From Micromonospora sp. NBC_01796 (GTDB lineage Bacteria > Actinomycetota > Actinomycetes > Mycobacteriales > Micromonosporaceae): a stretch of DNA of 64,000 bases. The DNA is taken from positions 1,922,001 through 1,986,000 of the forward strand of contig NZ_CP109078.1 in assembly GCF_035917455.1 (NCBI RefSeq), given 5' to 3'. The translations under genes and the position numbers were made by a program. Of this stretch, positions 9,789-17,354 are shown piece after piece. Below the pieces are notes generated by a model. It worked only from the letters and a program-made list of their open reading frames with translations. It did not search any database and was not told where the DNA came from. Numbering within the stretch: position 1 is the first letter of the stretch; every line of letters begins with the position of its first letter.

Positions 9789-11047
9789 GCACCTCCACCC
9801 CTACCGCGGTGCGCGAGGAGCCGGTGCCCGTACCGACGCGCACGGTCAACGACCACGTACGCGACTACATCGGCCGGGTACGTGGCGGCGACATCGGCGC
9901 GCTGCCGGCCGTACTCGGCCTGGTGGTGCTCTGCATCGGCTTCTCGATCGCCCGACCGGAGTTCTTCTCCGCCATCAACTTCGCCAACCTCTTCACCCAG
10001 GGCGCCGCGGTCATCCTGATCGCCATGGGGCTGGTCTTCGTCCTGCTGCTCGGCGAGATCGACCTCTCCGCCGGTTTTGCCAGCGGCGTCTGTGCCTCCG
10101 TGCTCGCGGTGCTGCTCACCCTGCACGGCTGGCCCTGGTACGGGGCACTGGCGGCGGCCCTGGTCACCGGTGTGGTGATCGGTCTGGTGCTCGGCGTACT
10201 GGTGGCGAAGGTCGGCATCCCGTCCTTCGTGGTCACCCTCGCCGCGTTCCTCGCCTTCCAGGGCGTGGTGCTGCTGCTCATCAAGGGTGGCACCAACATC
10301 TCGGTCCAGGACAAGGTCATCGTCTCGATCGAGAACAGCAACGTGAAGCCGCTGATCGGCTGGTTGCTCGCCGCCGTGGCGGTGCTCGGTTACGCCGCCG
10401 TACAGCTCATCCGTTATCGCACGCGGGTGGCGCGCGGGCTGATCGTCGACCCGTTCCTGGTGGTCCTGGCCCGGATCGCCGCCGTCGCCCTGCTCGTCGG
10501 CGTCGCGACGTACATCCTGAACCAGGAACGCAGCATCAACACCCTGATCACGTCGAACAAGGGCATGCCGATCGTCGTACCGGTGATCGCGATCCTGCTG
10601 GTCGTGCTCACCTTCGTACTCCAGCGCACGGTCTACGGCCGGCACGTCTACGCGGTCGGCGGCAACGCCGAGGCCGCCCGCCGGGCCGGCATCAACGTGG
10701 ACCGGATCCGGATCTCGGTCTTCGTGATCTGTTCGCTGCTGGCCGCGATCGGCGGCATCGTGGCGGCCAGCCGTGGCCGGTCGGTCGACCCGAACACGGG
10801 TGGCAGTAACGTGCTGCTCTACGCGGTCGGCGCGGCGGTGATCGGCGGCACCAGCCTCTTCGGCGGCAAGGGCCGGGTGTTCGACGCGGTCCTCGGTGGC
10901 GCGGTGGTCGCGGTGATCGACAACGGGATGGGCCTGCTGGGCTACAGCTCCGGCGTCAAGTTCGTGGTCACCGGCCTGGTGCTGTTGGCCGCGGCCGGGG
11001 TGGACGCACTCTCCAGAAGACGTGCCGCCGCCACCGGACACAGATGA
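9785..11047 (+). CDS. Sugar ABC transporter permease (XylH-like)
   Basis: The 420-residue integral membrane protein belongs to the BPD_transp_2 family. About ten hydrophobic segments are visible, with the conserved GEIDLSAG loop (about 93-100) and the cytoplasmic-loop sequence YAVGGNAEAARRAGI (about 288-302). It forms the membrane channel with the ATPase encoded just upstream and overlaps that gene by 4 bases, so the two are translationally coupled. Confidence 0.92.
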   Translation: MSTSTPTAVREEPVPVPTRTVNDHVRDYIGRVRGGDIGALPAVLGLVVLCIGFSIARPEFFSAINFANLFTQGAAVILIAMGLVFVLLLGEIDLSAGFASGVCASVLAVLLTLHGWPWYGALAAALVTGVVIGLVLGVLVAKVGIPSFVVTLAAFLAFQGVVLLLIKGGTNISVQDKVIVSIENSNVKPLIGWLLAAVAVLGYAAVQLIRYRTRVARGLIVDPFLVVLARIAAVALLVGVATYILNQERSINTLITSNKGMPIVVPVIAILLVVLTFVLQRTVYGRHVYAVGGNAEAARRAGINVDRIRISVFVICSLLAAIGGIVAASRGRSVDPNTGGSNVLLYAVGAAVIGGTSLFGGKGRVFDAVLGGAVVAVIDNGMGLLGYSSGVKFVVTGLVLLAAAGVDALSRRRAAATGHR

Positions 11048-11078
11048 CGCTGTCTCTCGAAAGTGATGTGAACGACCG

Positions 11079-12263
11079 ATGCGCGCCGGGCCTAGCCAGG
11101 AGGAAGTCCGCCGCCAGAACCTGGGCGCGCTGCTCCGCTACGTGCACGTGCACGGCGCGACGTCGCGGGCGGAACTCACCACCGCGCTGGGGCTCAACCG
11201 CAGCACGATCGGCGCGCTGACCGCCGAGCTGACCGCCGCCGGCCTGGTCAGCGAACGAGCACCACGGGAAACCGGCCGGGCCGGACGACCGTCACTGGTC
11301 GTCCGGCCCGAGTCCGCCCGGGTCTACGCGTACGCGTTCAGCATCGAGGTGGACCGGCTGCGGGTTGCCCGGGTCGGGCTCGGGGGTGTGGTCCTCGACC
11401 GCCGGGAGGCGCCCCGACCGCCCGATGTGCCGGCCGAGGAGGCGGTGCCGGTGCTGGCCGGTTTCCTCAAGGAGATGCTCCAGGCGGTGCCGAAGGGCTC
11501 CGTCTACGTCGGTGGCGGCGTCGCGGTCTGCGGCATGATGCGGAGCCGGGACGGCGCGGTGCACGTACACCCGCCGACCGACTGGGTCGACGGGTCGCTG
11601 GGCCCGGTGCTCACCGCCGACCTGGACTCGAACCGGCCGATCCTGGTGAACCGGGCGGCCGACGTCAGCGCCCTGGCCGAACACACCCGGGGCGCGGCGG
11701 CCGGTCTGGACAACGTGATCTACCTGCACCAGGACGTCGGCGTCGACGCCGGCATCATCGTCGGCGGCCGGCGGTTGACCGGGCACGGCGGGTTCGGCGG
11801 TGAGGTGGGCCACATGGTGGTCCATCCGGGCGGCCAGCCGTGCGGCTGCGGCTCACGCGGCTGCTGGGAGACCGAGATCGGCGAGTACGCCCTGCTCCAG
11901 GCCGCCGGCCGGGGCGACGCGATGGGGCACGACGCCGCCCGCTCGGTGGTGGAGGCCGCGGCGTACGGGGACGCGAGCGCGAAGACCGCGGTACGGCAGG
12001 TCGGCGACTGGCTCGGTTTCGGTGTGGCGAACCTGATCAACATCTTCAACCCGGACGTGGTGATCTTCGGCGGGCCACTGCGGGACATCTACCTCGCCGC
12101 CGCCACCCAGGTACGCAGCCGCCTCAACGCGATGGCGCTGCCGGTCCCCCGCGACCACGTGCGGCTGCGGACCCCGCAGCTCAGTGACGAGGCGGTGCTG
12201 ATCGGTGCGGCCGAGCTGGCCTTCGAACAGTTGCTGGCCGATCCGCTGGACGCCACCGCCTGA
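11079..12263 (+). CDS. ROK-family transcriptional regulator (XylR-like)
   Basis: The 394-residue protein has an N-terminal winged helix (GATSRAELTTALGLNRSTIG, about 26-45) and a C-terminal ROK sugar-kinase-like domain. The ROK zinc-site motif CGCGSRGCWE is intact (about 257-266), with the preceding GEVGHM. The kinase-like catalytic region reads LHQDVGVDAGIIVGG. It lies 31 bases after the permease gene, so it probably senses the imported sugar and controls this operon. Neither ligand nor operator can be read from the sequence. Confidence 0.87.
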   Translation: MRAGPSQEEVRRQNLGALLRYVHVHGATSRAELTTALGLNRSTIGALTAELTAAGLVSERAPRETGRAGRPSLVVRPESARVYAYAFSIEVDRLRVARVGLGGVVLDRREAPRPPDVPAEEAVPVLAGFLKEMLQAVPKGSVYVGGGVAVCGMMRSRDGAVHVHPPTDWVDGSLGPVLTADLDSNRPILVNRAADVSALAEHTRGAAAGLDNVIYLHQDVGVDAGIIVGGRRLTGHGGFGGEVGHMVVHPGGQPCGCGSRGCWETEIGEYALLQAAGRGDAMGHDAARSVVEAAAYGDASAKTAVRQVGDWLGFGVANLINIFNPDVVIFGGPLRDIYLAAATQVRSRLNAMALPVPRDHVRLRTPQLSDEAVLIGAAELAFEQLLADPLDATA

Positions 12264-12273
12264 CTTCGGTGCG

Positions 12274-12279
12274 TACGCT
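12274..12279 (+). promoter_or_regulatory. Leaderless-type -10 of the DUF1707 gene
   Basis: TACGCT ends 7 bases before GTG 12287 and no ribosome site is present there. This spacing supports GTG 12287 over the earlier in-frame GTG at 12269. Confidence 0.45.
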
Positions 12280-12286
12280 GTCCTTC

Positions 12287-12574
12287 GTGGACGTGCAGAT
12301 GCGGGCTTCCGACGACGACCGGCAACGGGTGGTCGACGACCTGCAACGGCACACCACCGAGGGCCGGTTGACCCTGGACGAGTTCACCGAACGCCTACGG
12401 GTCGTCTACTCCGCCCGTACGCTGGACGACCTGGCCGAGATCACCCGTGACCTGCCCACGGCCCCGTCATCGGCGGGCGCCGGTGACCACACCCGGCGGG
12501 ACCTGCTGGTCATCTTCGCGGTCGCCGTCGCAACCCTGATCCTGCTCGGCGTCTTCATGGCGGTCACCCGCTGA
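12287..12574 (+). CDS. DUF1707 (SHOCT-like) domain membrane protein
   Basis: The 95-residue protein starts with a DUF1707 domain: MRASDDDRQRVVDDLQ, then EGRLTLDEFTERL and ARTLDDLAEITRDLP. A single C-terminal transmembrane segment follows (LLVIFAVAVATLILLGVFMA). DUF1707 is common in actinobacterial small membrane proteins, and its function is not known. An alternative start is GTG 12269. The 3' end overlaps the convergent GNAT gene by 11 bases. Confidence 0.8.
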   Translation: MDVQMRASDDDRQRVVDDLQRHTTEGRLTLDEFTERLRVVYSARTLDDLAEITRDLPTAPSSAGAGDHTRRDLLVIFAVAVATLILLGVFMAVTR

Positions 12575-13106
12575 CCGGCGGCAGCACCTTGAACATCACC
12601 CTGGTGGCCTCCAGCACGCCCCGTGTCGAGAGCGCGTATCCGGGGATGGCACCGGCGGGCTCGTAGCCGATCGCCCGGTAGAGCAGTTCACCGGCGGAGT
12701 CGGTCACCGTGTCGAGCACCAGCAGGCTGCGACCGTACTCCCGGGCCACCTCTTCGACCTCGGCCATCAGCGCCCGCCCGAGCCCGGAGCGGCGCGCGCC
12801 CGGATGGACCAGCACCTTCCCGACCTCGGCGCGATGGCGGCCGTTCGCCGGCATCGCGAGCATGACCTGCGCCGTCGCGACGATCCGCCGGTCCTGTCTG
12901 GCCACCAGCAGCACCCGCTCCCCCGGCACCAACGAGCCGCGTACGTCCTCCCAGTAGCGGCGCGCGTCGGCGGGGCTGAACGGCGGGACGAACCCGACGC
13001 TCGCGCCCGCCTCGACGCAGGCGTGCAGGACCTCACCGAGCTGGTCGAGGCTGCCGTCGTCCAGCCCGTCCGCGTCGACCCGCTCCACCGGCGTCGCCCC
13101 GGTCAC
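12564..13106 (-). CDS. GNAT-family N-acetyltransferase
   Basis: The 180-residue protein has the acetyl-CoA-binding motif with HPGARRSGLGRALM (about 108-121; consensus Q/RxxGxG/A) followed by the usual C-terminal strand-helix elements (LLVLDTVTDSAGELLYRAIGYE). The substrate is unknown. ATG/GTG usage places its start inside the 3' end of the XRE-cupin gene (4-base overlap), so the two form an operon and the regulator may control the enzyme. Confidence 0.86.
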   Translation of the reverse strand: MTGATPVERVDADGLDDGSLDQLGEVLHACVEAGASVGFVPPFSPADARRYWEDVRGSLVPGERVLLVARQDRRIVATAQVMLAMPANGRHRAEVGKVLVHPGARRSGLGRALMAEVEEVAREYGRSLLVLDTVTDSAGELLYRAIGYEPAGAIPGYALSTRGVLEATRVMFKVLPPVSG

Positions 13107-13678
13107 GGCAACACCAGGGCGAGTACGTAGCGCGCAGGCGTCGGACCGGGGCAGTCGAACCGGGACGTGCCCCAGAGCCGGAACCGCAGGCTGTCCCCGG
13201 ATTCGAGGTCGTGCGTCTCGCCCTGCACGGTGAGCCGCAACCGGCCCTCCAGCAGCCAGAGGTGCTGTTCCAGGCCGGGTACCGGCGGATCGTCGTAGTC
13301 GATGGTGGCGCCGGCCGGCAGTGTCCCCTCGATCACCTCGGCCCGCAGTCCCGCATGCGGCGGTGACACCGACCGGCGCCGGAAGCCGGTGGTCGCGTCG
13401 ACCCAGACCGGTTGCTCGGCCGCACGCACCAGCCGCGTCGGTTCCGACTCCACCTCGCTGAGCAGCCGCGACAGCGTACGCCGGTAGACCGTGCAGAGCT
13501 TGCCCAGCAGCGACGCGGTCGGGCTGATCTCACCGCGCTCGATCCGGGACAACGTCGACCGGCTCACCCCGGACCGTTTGGCCAGCTCGTCCAGCGACCA
13601 TCCGTGCTCGCCGCGCAGTTCGGCCAGCCGGGCCGCGAGCCGCGCATCGGCAGCGCCTAGCTGATCCACCTCTCCCAT
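13103..13678 (-). CDS. XRE-family regulator with cupin sensor domain
   Basis: The 191-residue protein joins an N-terminal helix-turn-helix (WSLDELAKRSGVSRSTLSRI, about 27-46) to a C-terminal cupin barrel (HLWLLEGRLRLTVQGETHDL, about 138-157). Such proteins usually repress a neighbouring gene in response to a small molecule bound in the cupin. The downstream partner is the GNAT gene, which it overlaps. A perfect dyad covers its own start codon, which suggests autoregulation. Confidence 0.88.
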   Translation of the reverse strand: MGEVDQLGAADARLAARLAELRGEHGWSLDELAKRSGVSRSTLSRIERGEISPTASLLGKLCTVYRRTLSRLLSEVESEPTRLVRAAEQPVWVDATTGFRRRSVSPPHAGLRAEVIEGTLPAGATIDYDDPPVPGLEQHLWLLEGRLRLTVQGETHDLESGDSLRFRLWGTSRFDCPGPTPARYVLALVLP

Positions 13679-13692
13679 ATCTGGGAAGATAT
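13677..13692 (-). promoter_or_regulatory. Dyad overlapping the XRE-cupin start codon (candidate operator)
   Basis: ATATCT-GGGA-AGATAT is a perfect 6-bp inverted repeat with a 4-base centre, and it includes the ATG at 13676-13678. Its location fits an autoregulatory operator or a short or leaderless transcript start. Confidence 0.5.
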
Positions 13693-13733
13693 CCCGACAA
13701 CGAGACGGAGGCCAGTCTTCTTCCGGGACAGCA

Positions 13734-13770
13734 ACAGCGCCCGCTCCCGGAAGCCGGGACGGGCGCTGTC
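13734..13770 (-). terminator. Terminator hairpin after the DUF397 gene
   Basis: The arms 13734-13751 and 13755-13770 (ACAGCGCCCG.. / ..CGGGCGCTGT) pair along 16 bases with a single bulge and a short loop. It lies 20 bases past the DUF397 stop and upstream of the XRE-cupin gene. Confidence 0.7.
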
Positions 13771-13790
13771 CGTTGTTTTGCCGGGATCGG

Positions 13791-13982
13791 TTACGACCGG
13801 CGGGTTGTCAGCTCGGTGACGAACGCCCGCCATGCGTCGGGAGCGAAGGTCAGGGTGCCACCGTCGCGGTCCTTGGTGTCCCGGACGAAGACCCGACCGG
13901 GGAGGTTGTCCGCGACCTCGACACAGTTACCGGCACCATCGCCGGATCGGGTCGACTTCCGCCAATGTGGAGTATTGGTCAT
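13791..13982 (-). CDS. DUF397 domain protein
   Basis: The 63-residue protein is a complete DUF397 domain: WRKSTRSGDGAGNCVEVAD, then VRDTKDRDGGTLTFAPDAWRAF. DUF397 proteins are normally encoded immediately after an XRE/DUF5753 regulator, and the pair works as a two-gene unit in actinobacterial development and antibiotic control (the BldB/AbaA-like neighbourhood is the best-known case). Here the partner upstream is broken, so this gene is probably left without its regulator. Its start overlaps the stop of the remnant by 4 bases. Confidence 0.9.
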   Translation of the reverse strand: MTNTPHWRKSTRSGDGAGNCVEVADNLPGRVFVRDTKDRDGGTLTFAPDAWRAFVTELTTRRS

Positions 13983-14150
13983 TGGGTCACCTTCAGCTTC
14001 GTGATGAGTTCCAACGAGGCTTGCTCGGAGAGAGCCGCTCCGAGCAGGCTATCCCACTTACGCTTGATGAGACGGGTGAGATCCGGGTCGTCCACGACCT
14101 GACCACGAGCCACGTTTTCCAGGTAGGTGACTCTCGTCCAGGACGAAGAC
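13979..14150 (-). pseudogene. C-terminal remnant of an XRE/DUF5753 regulator
   Basis: Reading YLENVARGQVVDDPDLTR then LLGAALSEQASLELI, the last 50 or so codons match the C-terminus of DUF5753 helix-turn-helix regulators that pair with DUF397. The frame is open further upstream, but that part is antisense to the plus-strand gene at 14193 and has no family similarity. A shifted frame over 14130-14160 reads NSVFVLDES, which could continue the domain, so a frameshift plus truncation is likely. The helix-turn-helix portion is missing. The left boundary is firm; the 5' break near 14150 is approximate. Confidence 0.7.
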
Positions 14151-14192
14151 GCTGTTTGATCTGACGGCCGCGAGAGGAACGGACAGGGCCGA

Positions 14193-14483
14193 GTGGACGA
14201 AGACGACGACCTGATCGCCGCACACCGCAACGACGACGCATGGCAGTGCGCGGACTGTCGGGAGGAATGGCCGTGCCCGACATTCCGGCGTCGACTGCGA
14301 ATTCTGTATCAGCGCGAGCCGGACAAACTTCGTACCCTCATGGGCCACTTCCGCGATCGTGCCGCAGAGGAACTTCGTGAACTCGATCCGACGCAACTCG
14401 ACGCCCGGTTCCTCAACTGGATCTCCGGCCCGCCTCCCCGTCGTCGCCTGCGTCAATCTGACTTGCTCGCCGCAACTAACTAA
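14193..14483 (+). CDS. Small Cys-containing hypothetical protein
   Basis: This 96-residue protein begins with an acidic stretch and carries CADCREEWPCPTFRRRL (about 19-35). That resembles the W-x-C-x2-C-x4-WPCPT motif found in many short actinobacterial proteins of unknown role. The GTG start follows GAGAGGA. Base composition is lower in GC than the neighbouring core genes, consistent with acquired DNA. It faces the broken DUF5753 gene head to head. Its original terminator seems to be the hairpin that the insertion sequence split. Confidence 0.6.
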   Translation: MDEDDDLIAAHRNDDAWQCADCREEWPCPTFRRRLRILYQREPDKLRTLMGHFRDRAAEELRELDPTQLDARFLNWISGPPPRRRLRQSDLLAATN

Positions 14484-14497
14484 CGCGGTTTTTTTCT

Positions 14498-14510
14498 TAC
14501 ATCAAAGATG
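14498..14510 (+). repeat. Left half of a hairpin split by the insertion sequence
   Basis: TACATCAAAGATG is the exact reverse complement of 15938-15950. Without the IS and one target copy the two arms would be about 12 bases apart and followed by T6 (15955-15961). This would have been an AT-rich terminator 15 bases after the stop of the small gene at 14193. Confidence 0.75.
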
Positions 14511-14511
14511 A
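14504..14511. repeat. Target-site duplication, left copy
   Basis: AAAGATGA occurs directly next to the left IS end and again at 15919-15926 next to the right end. An 8-base duplication is characteristic of the ISL3 family. Confidence 0.9.
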
Positions 14512-14534
14512 GGCTCTTGTGACTGGTCCGTGGG

Positions 14535-15806
14535 TTATCTGGCGGGGAGATTGGGTCGGTGGCCGCCGAGGGTGAGCATGGCCAGGGCGATGACGGCGTC
14601 GGCGGAGTGGAATCCGTAGGCCCTGCGGATGATGAGTCGGATCTTGGTGTTGGTGGACTCCACGATGGCGTTGGACAGGCGGTGTTCGATCGAGGCGATG
14701 ATCGCGTGACGGTGACGGACGATCCGTTGCTGGAGTTTCACGAAGCCCGGGATTCGGCATCGGCGGGCCCAGCTGATCCACCTGTCCAGGGCCTCGACGG
14801 CTTCGGCCGGGCTGCGTCTGGCGATCGCGAACACGGTCCGTAGGCCCTCTTTCAGGGCCCAGGCCCGGTGCAACACGGGGTCGGTCCTGGCGATCCAGGC
14901 CAGTTGCTCGCGTTGACGTTCGCTGAGGTTCTCGGGGTTCTTCCACAACGCCCACCGGGCGTTGTTCAGCAGCTTCGCCGTCCCGCGTGATCTCCGGTTG
15001 TGGCTGATACCCCGCGCCGCCCCACGGGCCGCGTTCCACGACTGACGCCGCTGGACGTCAAGGGCCTCGGTCGCCCACGCCACCACATGGTAGGGATCAG
15101 CACAACGCACCGCCTGCGGGCAGTAAGCGGTGATGACGTCACTCATCCAACGAGCCCCGTCGCAGGACACGTGACTGATCTCCGCGCACCGCCGTTCGCC
15201 GAGAAGGTCGAAGAACCGGCCCAGGGTGGTCTGGTTCGCCCCGTTGGCCACCCAAACCAGCCGACCCGAGTCATGATCCACCACCACGAGCAGATACTTA
15301 CGGCCCTTCCGGTAGGAAATCTCATCGATCCCCACCCGACGCAACCCCGCCAGCAAATCGTTCCCGGCCTCAACATCCGCCCAGACCCTGGCCACCACGG
15401 CACCAACCGTCCGCCACGCGACCCGCATCAACTCCGTCACCGCACTCTTCGCACACACCGTGGCAAGCCACGCCACCGTCTGATCGAAACCACGGGTATG
15501 TCCGGCACCATGCCGCGCCCACGGCACCGCGGCCACCACCACCCCATGAGTGACACAACGGACCCGAGGCGCGTCAGCCTCGACGAACATCCGGACCGTT
15601 CCCCAATCCAACGCCCGCCACCGACGACGCCCCTCACCCCGGTCATAACCAGGACACCGCCGCCCGCAGACCCCACACCGACGCCGCTGACCACGCCCCG
15701 GCCGCACCGACGCCACCACCACACCCGCATCCTCATCGAACTCGACACCCTCGACCACCGTCTTCTCGACGCCGAGCAATCGAGCCCATAACCTGGCATT
15801 ACGCAC
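14535..15806 (-). CDS. ISL3-family transposase
   Basis: The 423-residue DDE transposase starts at GTG 15806, preceded by GGGAGA at 7 bases; ISL3 proteins start at this point (VRNARLWARLLGVEKTVVEG). An N-terminal zinc-finger-like segment has CGVCGRRCPGYD. The DDE-type catalytic domain includes GIDEISYRKGRKYLLVVVD, the second-Asp region SCDGARWMSD, and a late Glu in VESTNTKIRLI followed by RAYGF. Length is typical (about 400-430). A longer in-frame extension to 16022 would run through the IS end and is rejected. Confidence 0.93.
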   Translation of the reverse strand: MRNARLWARLLGVEKTVVEGVEFDEDAGVVVASVRPGRGQRRRCGVCGRRCPGYDRGEGRRRWRALDWGTVRMFVEADAPRVRCVTHGVVVAAVPWARHGAGHTRGFDQTVAWLATVCAKSAVTELMRVAWRTVGAVVARVWADVEAGNDLLAGLRRVGIDEISYRKGRKYLLVVVDHDSGRLVWVANGANQTTLGRFFDLLGERRCAEISHVSCDGARWMSDVITAYCPQAVRCADPYHVVAWATEALDVQRRQSWNAARGAARGISHNRRSRGTAKLLNNARWALWKNPENLSERQREQLAWIARTDPVLHRAWALKEGLRTVFAIARRSPAEAVEALDRWISWARRCRIPGFVKLQQRIVRHRHAIIASIEHRLSNAIVESTNTKIRLIIRRAYGFHSADAVIALAMLTLGGHRPNLPAR

Positions 15807-15894
15807 GCCGTTCTCCCGCCACTGAAAGTTCTGACCTTCGACAAGCCAGAACCTAGGCAGGACAACGGCGTGCCCCACAACGACGCGCCCAACC

Positions 15895-15918
15895 ACCCAC
15901 GGAAGCGTCACAAGAGCC
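15895..15918. repeat. Right terminal inverted repeat of the ISL3 element
   Basis: Read inward on the minus strand it begins GGCTCTTGTGAC and then CCGTGGGT after four bases, matching the left end at 14512-14535 in 20 of 24 positions. Confidence 0.88.
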
Positions 15919-15950
15919 AAAGATGATGTACGCACACCATCTTTGATGTA
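15919..15950 (+). repeat. Right target duplication plus right half of the split hairpin
   Basis: AAAGATGA (15919-15926) repeats the left target copy. CATCTTTGATGTA (15938-15950) pairs with 14498-14510, and T6 follows at 15955. Confidence 0.8.
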
Positions 15951-16026
15951 CGTCCTTTTTTGCATTACTGCCGCGATTCGCGGCGCAGGCGCAGACCCCA
16001 GGGCAGGACGGGCGCAGGCCACGATT

Positions 16027-16066
16027 ACGGACAGGCAGGCGCGGGCACGGACAGGCAGGCGCGGGC
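16027..16066. repeat. Two tandem 20-bp direct repeats
   Basis: ACGGACAGGCAGGCGCGGGC occurs twice in direct tandem with no mismatch, just past the 3' end of the MFS gene. The recent perfect duplication has no visible coding or hairpin role. Confidence 0.85.
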
Positions 16067-16070
16067 GGGG

Positions 16071-17354
16071 TCAGGCGCCGGATGGGACCTGGCCGGTGGG
16101 CTGGACCGGAACCAGCGGGCGCTCCGGTGCGGGGCGGTCGTCCATGGTCCGCCAGACCGGGCTGAAGAACGGAAGCAACGTCACCACCAGGTACGCGAGC
16201 CCGAAGAGCAGGCAGGCTGCCGGCAGCGACAGCCCGGTCACCGCCGCACCGCCGAGAAGTCCTCCGAGGGGGATGCCGGCGAACGAGACTGCGCGGGTCA
16301 GCCCGAGCACCCGGGCCCGGAGCCGTTCCGGAATCCGTTCGTAGGAGAGGGCGCCGAAGATCGGGTTCACCGCGGCGATCGACACTCCGGCCACGAACGA
16401 GACGACGTAGACGACCCAGAGCCGGTCGGTCACGGCAAACGCGACGAAGCGCGGTGCACCCGCGATCAGGAACCCGATCGCGAACACCCAGAACCGGGGG
16501 ATCCTCGGCGCGACCACGGTGAAGACCACGTTGCCGAGCACCGCGCCGACCGCGAACGCGGCGGAGACGAAGCCGAGGGCGATCGGGGAACCGATCACGT
16601 CGCGCGCCCAGACCGGGGCGAGCACGGTGCCGTACGCCGCGTCGGCCAGATTGGTCACGAAAACCATGAGCAGCATTCCGCGCAGCAACGCGTTCTGCCG
16701 GATGAACCGCAGCCCGGTTCGCAGGGCGGCAAGGTACGACTCCCCCTCCCCGTCGCGCTCCTGCTCGGACCCCACCGTCGACCCGGCACGGGGTACGGCG
16801 AACGCGATGATCAGCGCACCGGCGCCGAAGGTCGCGGCGTCGATCAGCAGCACCGTCGGCGCGTCCAGGGCAGCGATGAGCAGCCCGGCGAGCGGGGCGC
16901 CGAGCAGGGTCGCGAGCCGACCGAGTCCGTCGTGGAGGCTGGTGGCGCGGGTCAGCTCCACCCCTGCGGCGGCCACCGTCTCCGGGAAGATGACCTGCTT
17001 GGACGAGTCACCGAACCCGCGCAGCAAACCGGCGACCGCGACCAGCGCGGTCAACACACCAAAGCCGAGCAGGTCGGCCCGGTACAGCAGCGGTACGGCA
17101 ACCACCGCCGCCGCGCTGCCCAGGTCTGCCACGATGCTCGTACGGCGGGCGCCGAGCCGGTCGATCAGCGGCCCACCCAACGCACAGGCCAGCACGTACG
17201 GCAGCATCTCGGCGAACGCCACCACGCCCGTCTTCGCCGCGCTGCCGGTGGAGACCAGGGTGAACCAGGGCAGCGCGACCATGCTCATCCGGCTGCCGAC
17301 CAGTGAGATCGCCTCGGCGGTCAGCAGCCCGGCGAGCGGCGTCCGCCGACCCAT
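16071..17354 (-). CDS. MFS transporter (DHA3-like drug/metabolite exporter type)
   Basis: The 427-residue membrane protein has about twelve hydrophobic segments. Typical MFS-3 features include GSRMSMVALPWFTL in TM1 and the loop-2/3 signature GGPLIDRLGARRTSIVADLG (about 59-78). The substrate is unknown; export of a toxic compound is the usual role in such pairs. Its start overlaps the stop of the ArsR-like regulator gene upstream (1-base overlap at 17354), so the two are co-expressed and presumably co-regulated. Confidence 0.87.
   Translation of the reverse strand: MGRRTPLAGLLTAEAISLVGSRMSMVALPWFTLVSTGSAAKTGVVAFAEMLPYVLACALGGPLIDRLGARRTSIVADLGSAAAVVAVPLLYRADLLGFGVLTALVAVAGLLRGFGDSSKQVIFPETVAAAGVELTRATSLHDGLGRLATLLGAPLAGLLIAALDAPTVLLIDAATFGAGALIIAFAVPRAGSTVGSEQERDGEGESYLAALRTGLRFIRQNALLRGMLLMVFVTNLADAAYGTVLAPVWARDVIGSPIALGFVSAAFAVGAVLGNVVFTVVAPRIPRFWVFAIGFLIAGAPRFVAFAVTDRLWVVYVVSFVAGVSIAAVNPIFGALSYERIPERLRARVLGLTRAVSFAGIPLGGLLGGAAVTGLSLPAACLLFGLAYLVVTLLPFFSPVWRTMDDRPAPERPLVPVQPTGQVPSGA

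Larger units (their letters stand above)
14512..15918 (-). mobile_element. ISL3-family insertion sequence, complete (1407 bp)
   Basis: The element is bounded by terminal inverted repeats of about 24 bases (14512-14535 and 15895-15918). Both begin GGCTCTTGTGAC and share CCGTGGGT after a 4-base mismatched block. It is flanked by the perfect 8-bp duplication AAAGATGA. It encodes one transposase on the minus strand, whose stop codon overlaps the left repeat. Intact ends, intact transposase and an unmutated target duplication indicate a recent insertion. Confidence 0.93.

Noticed and set aside
16023-16070. Possible part of the insertion sequence
   Set aside because: The IS ends are fixed by terminal repeats and target duplication at 15918; the tandem 20-bp repeats lie outside.
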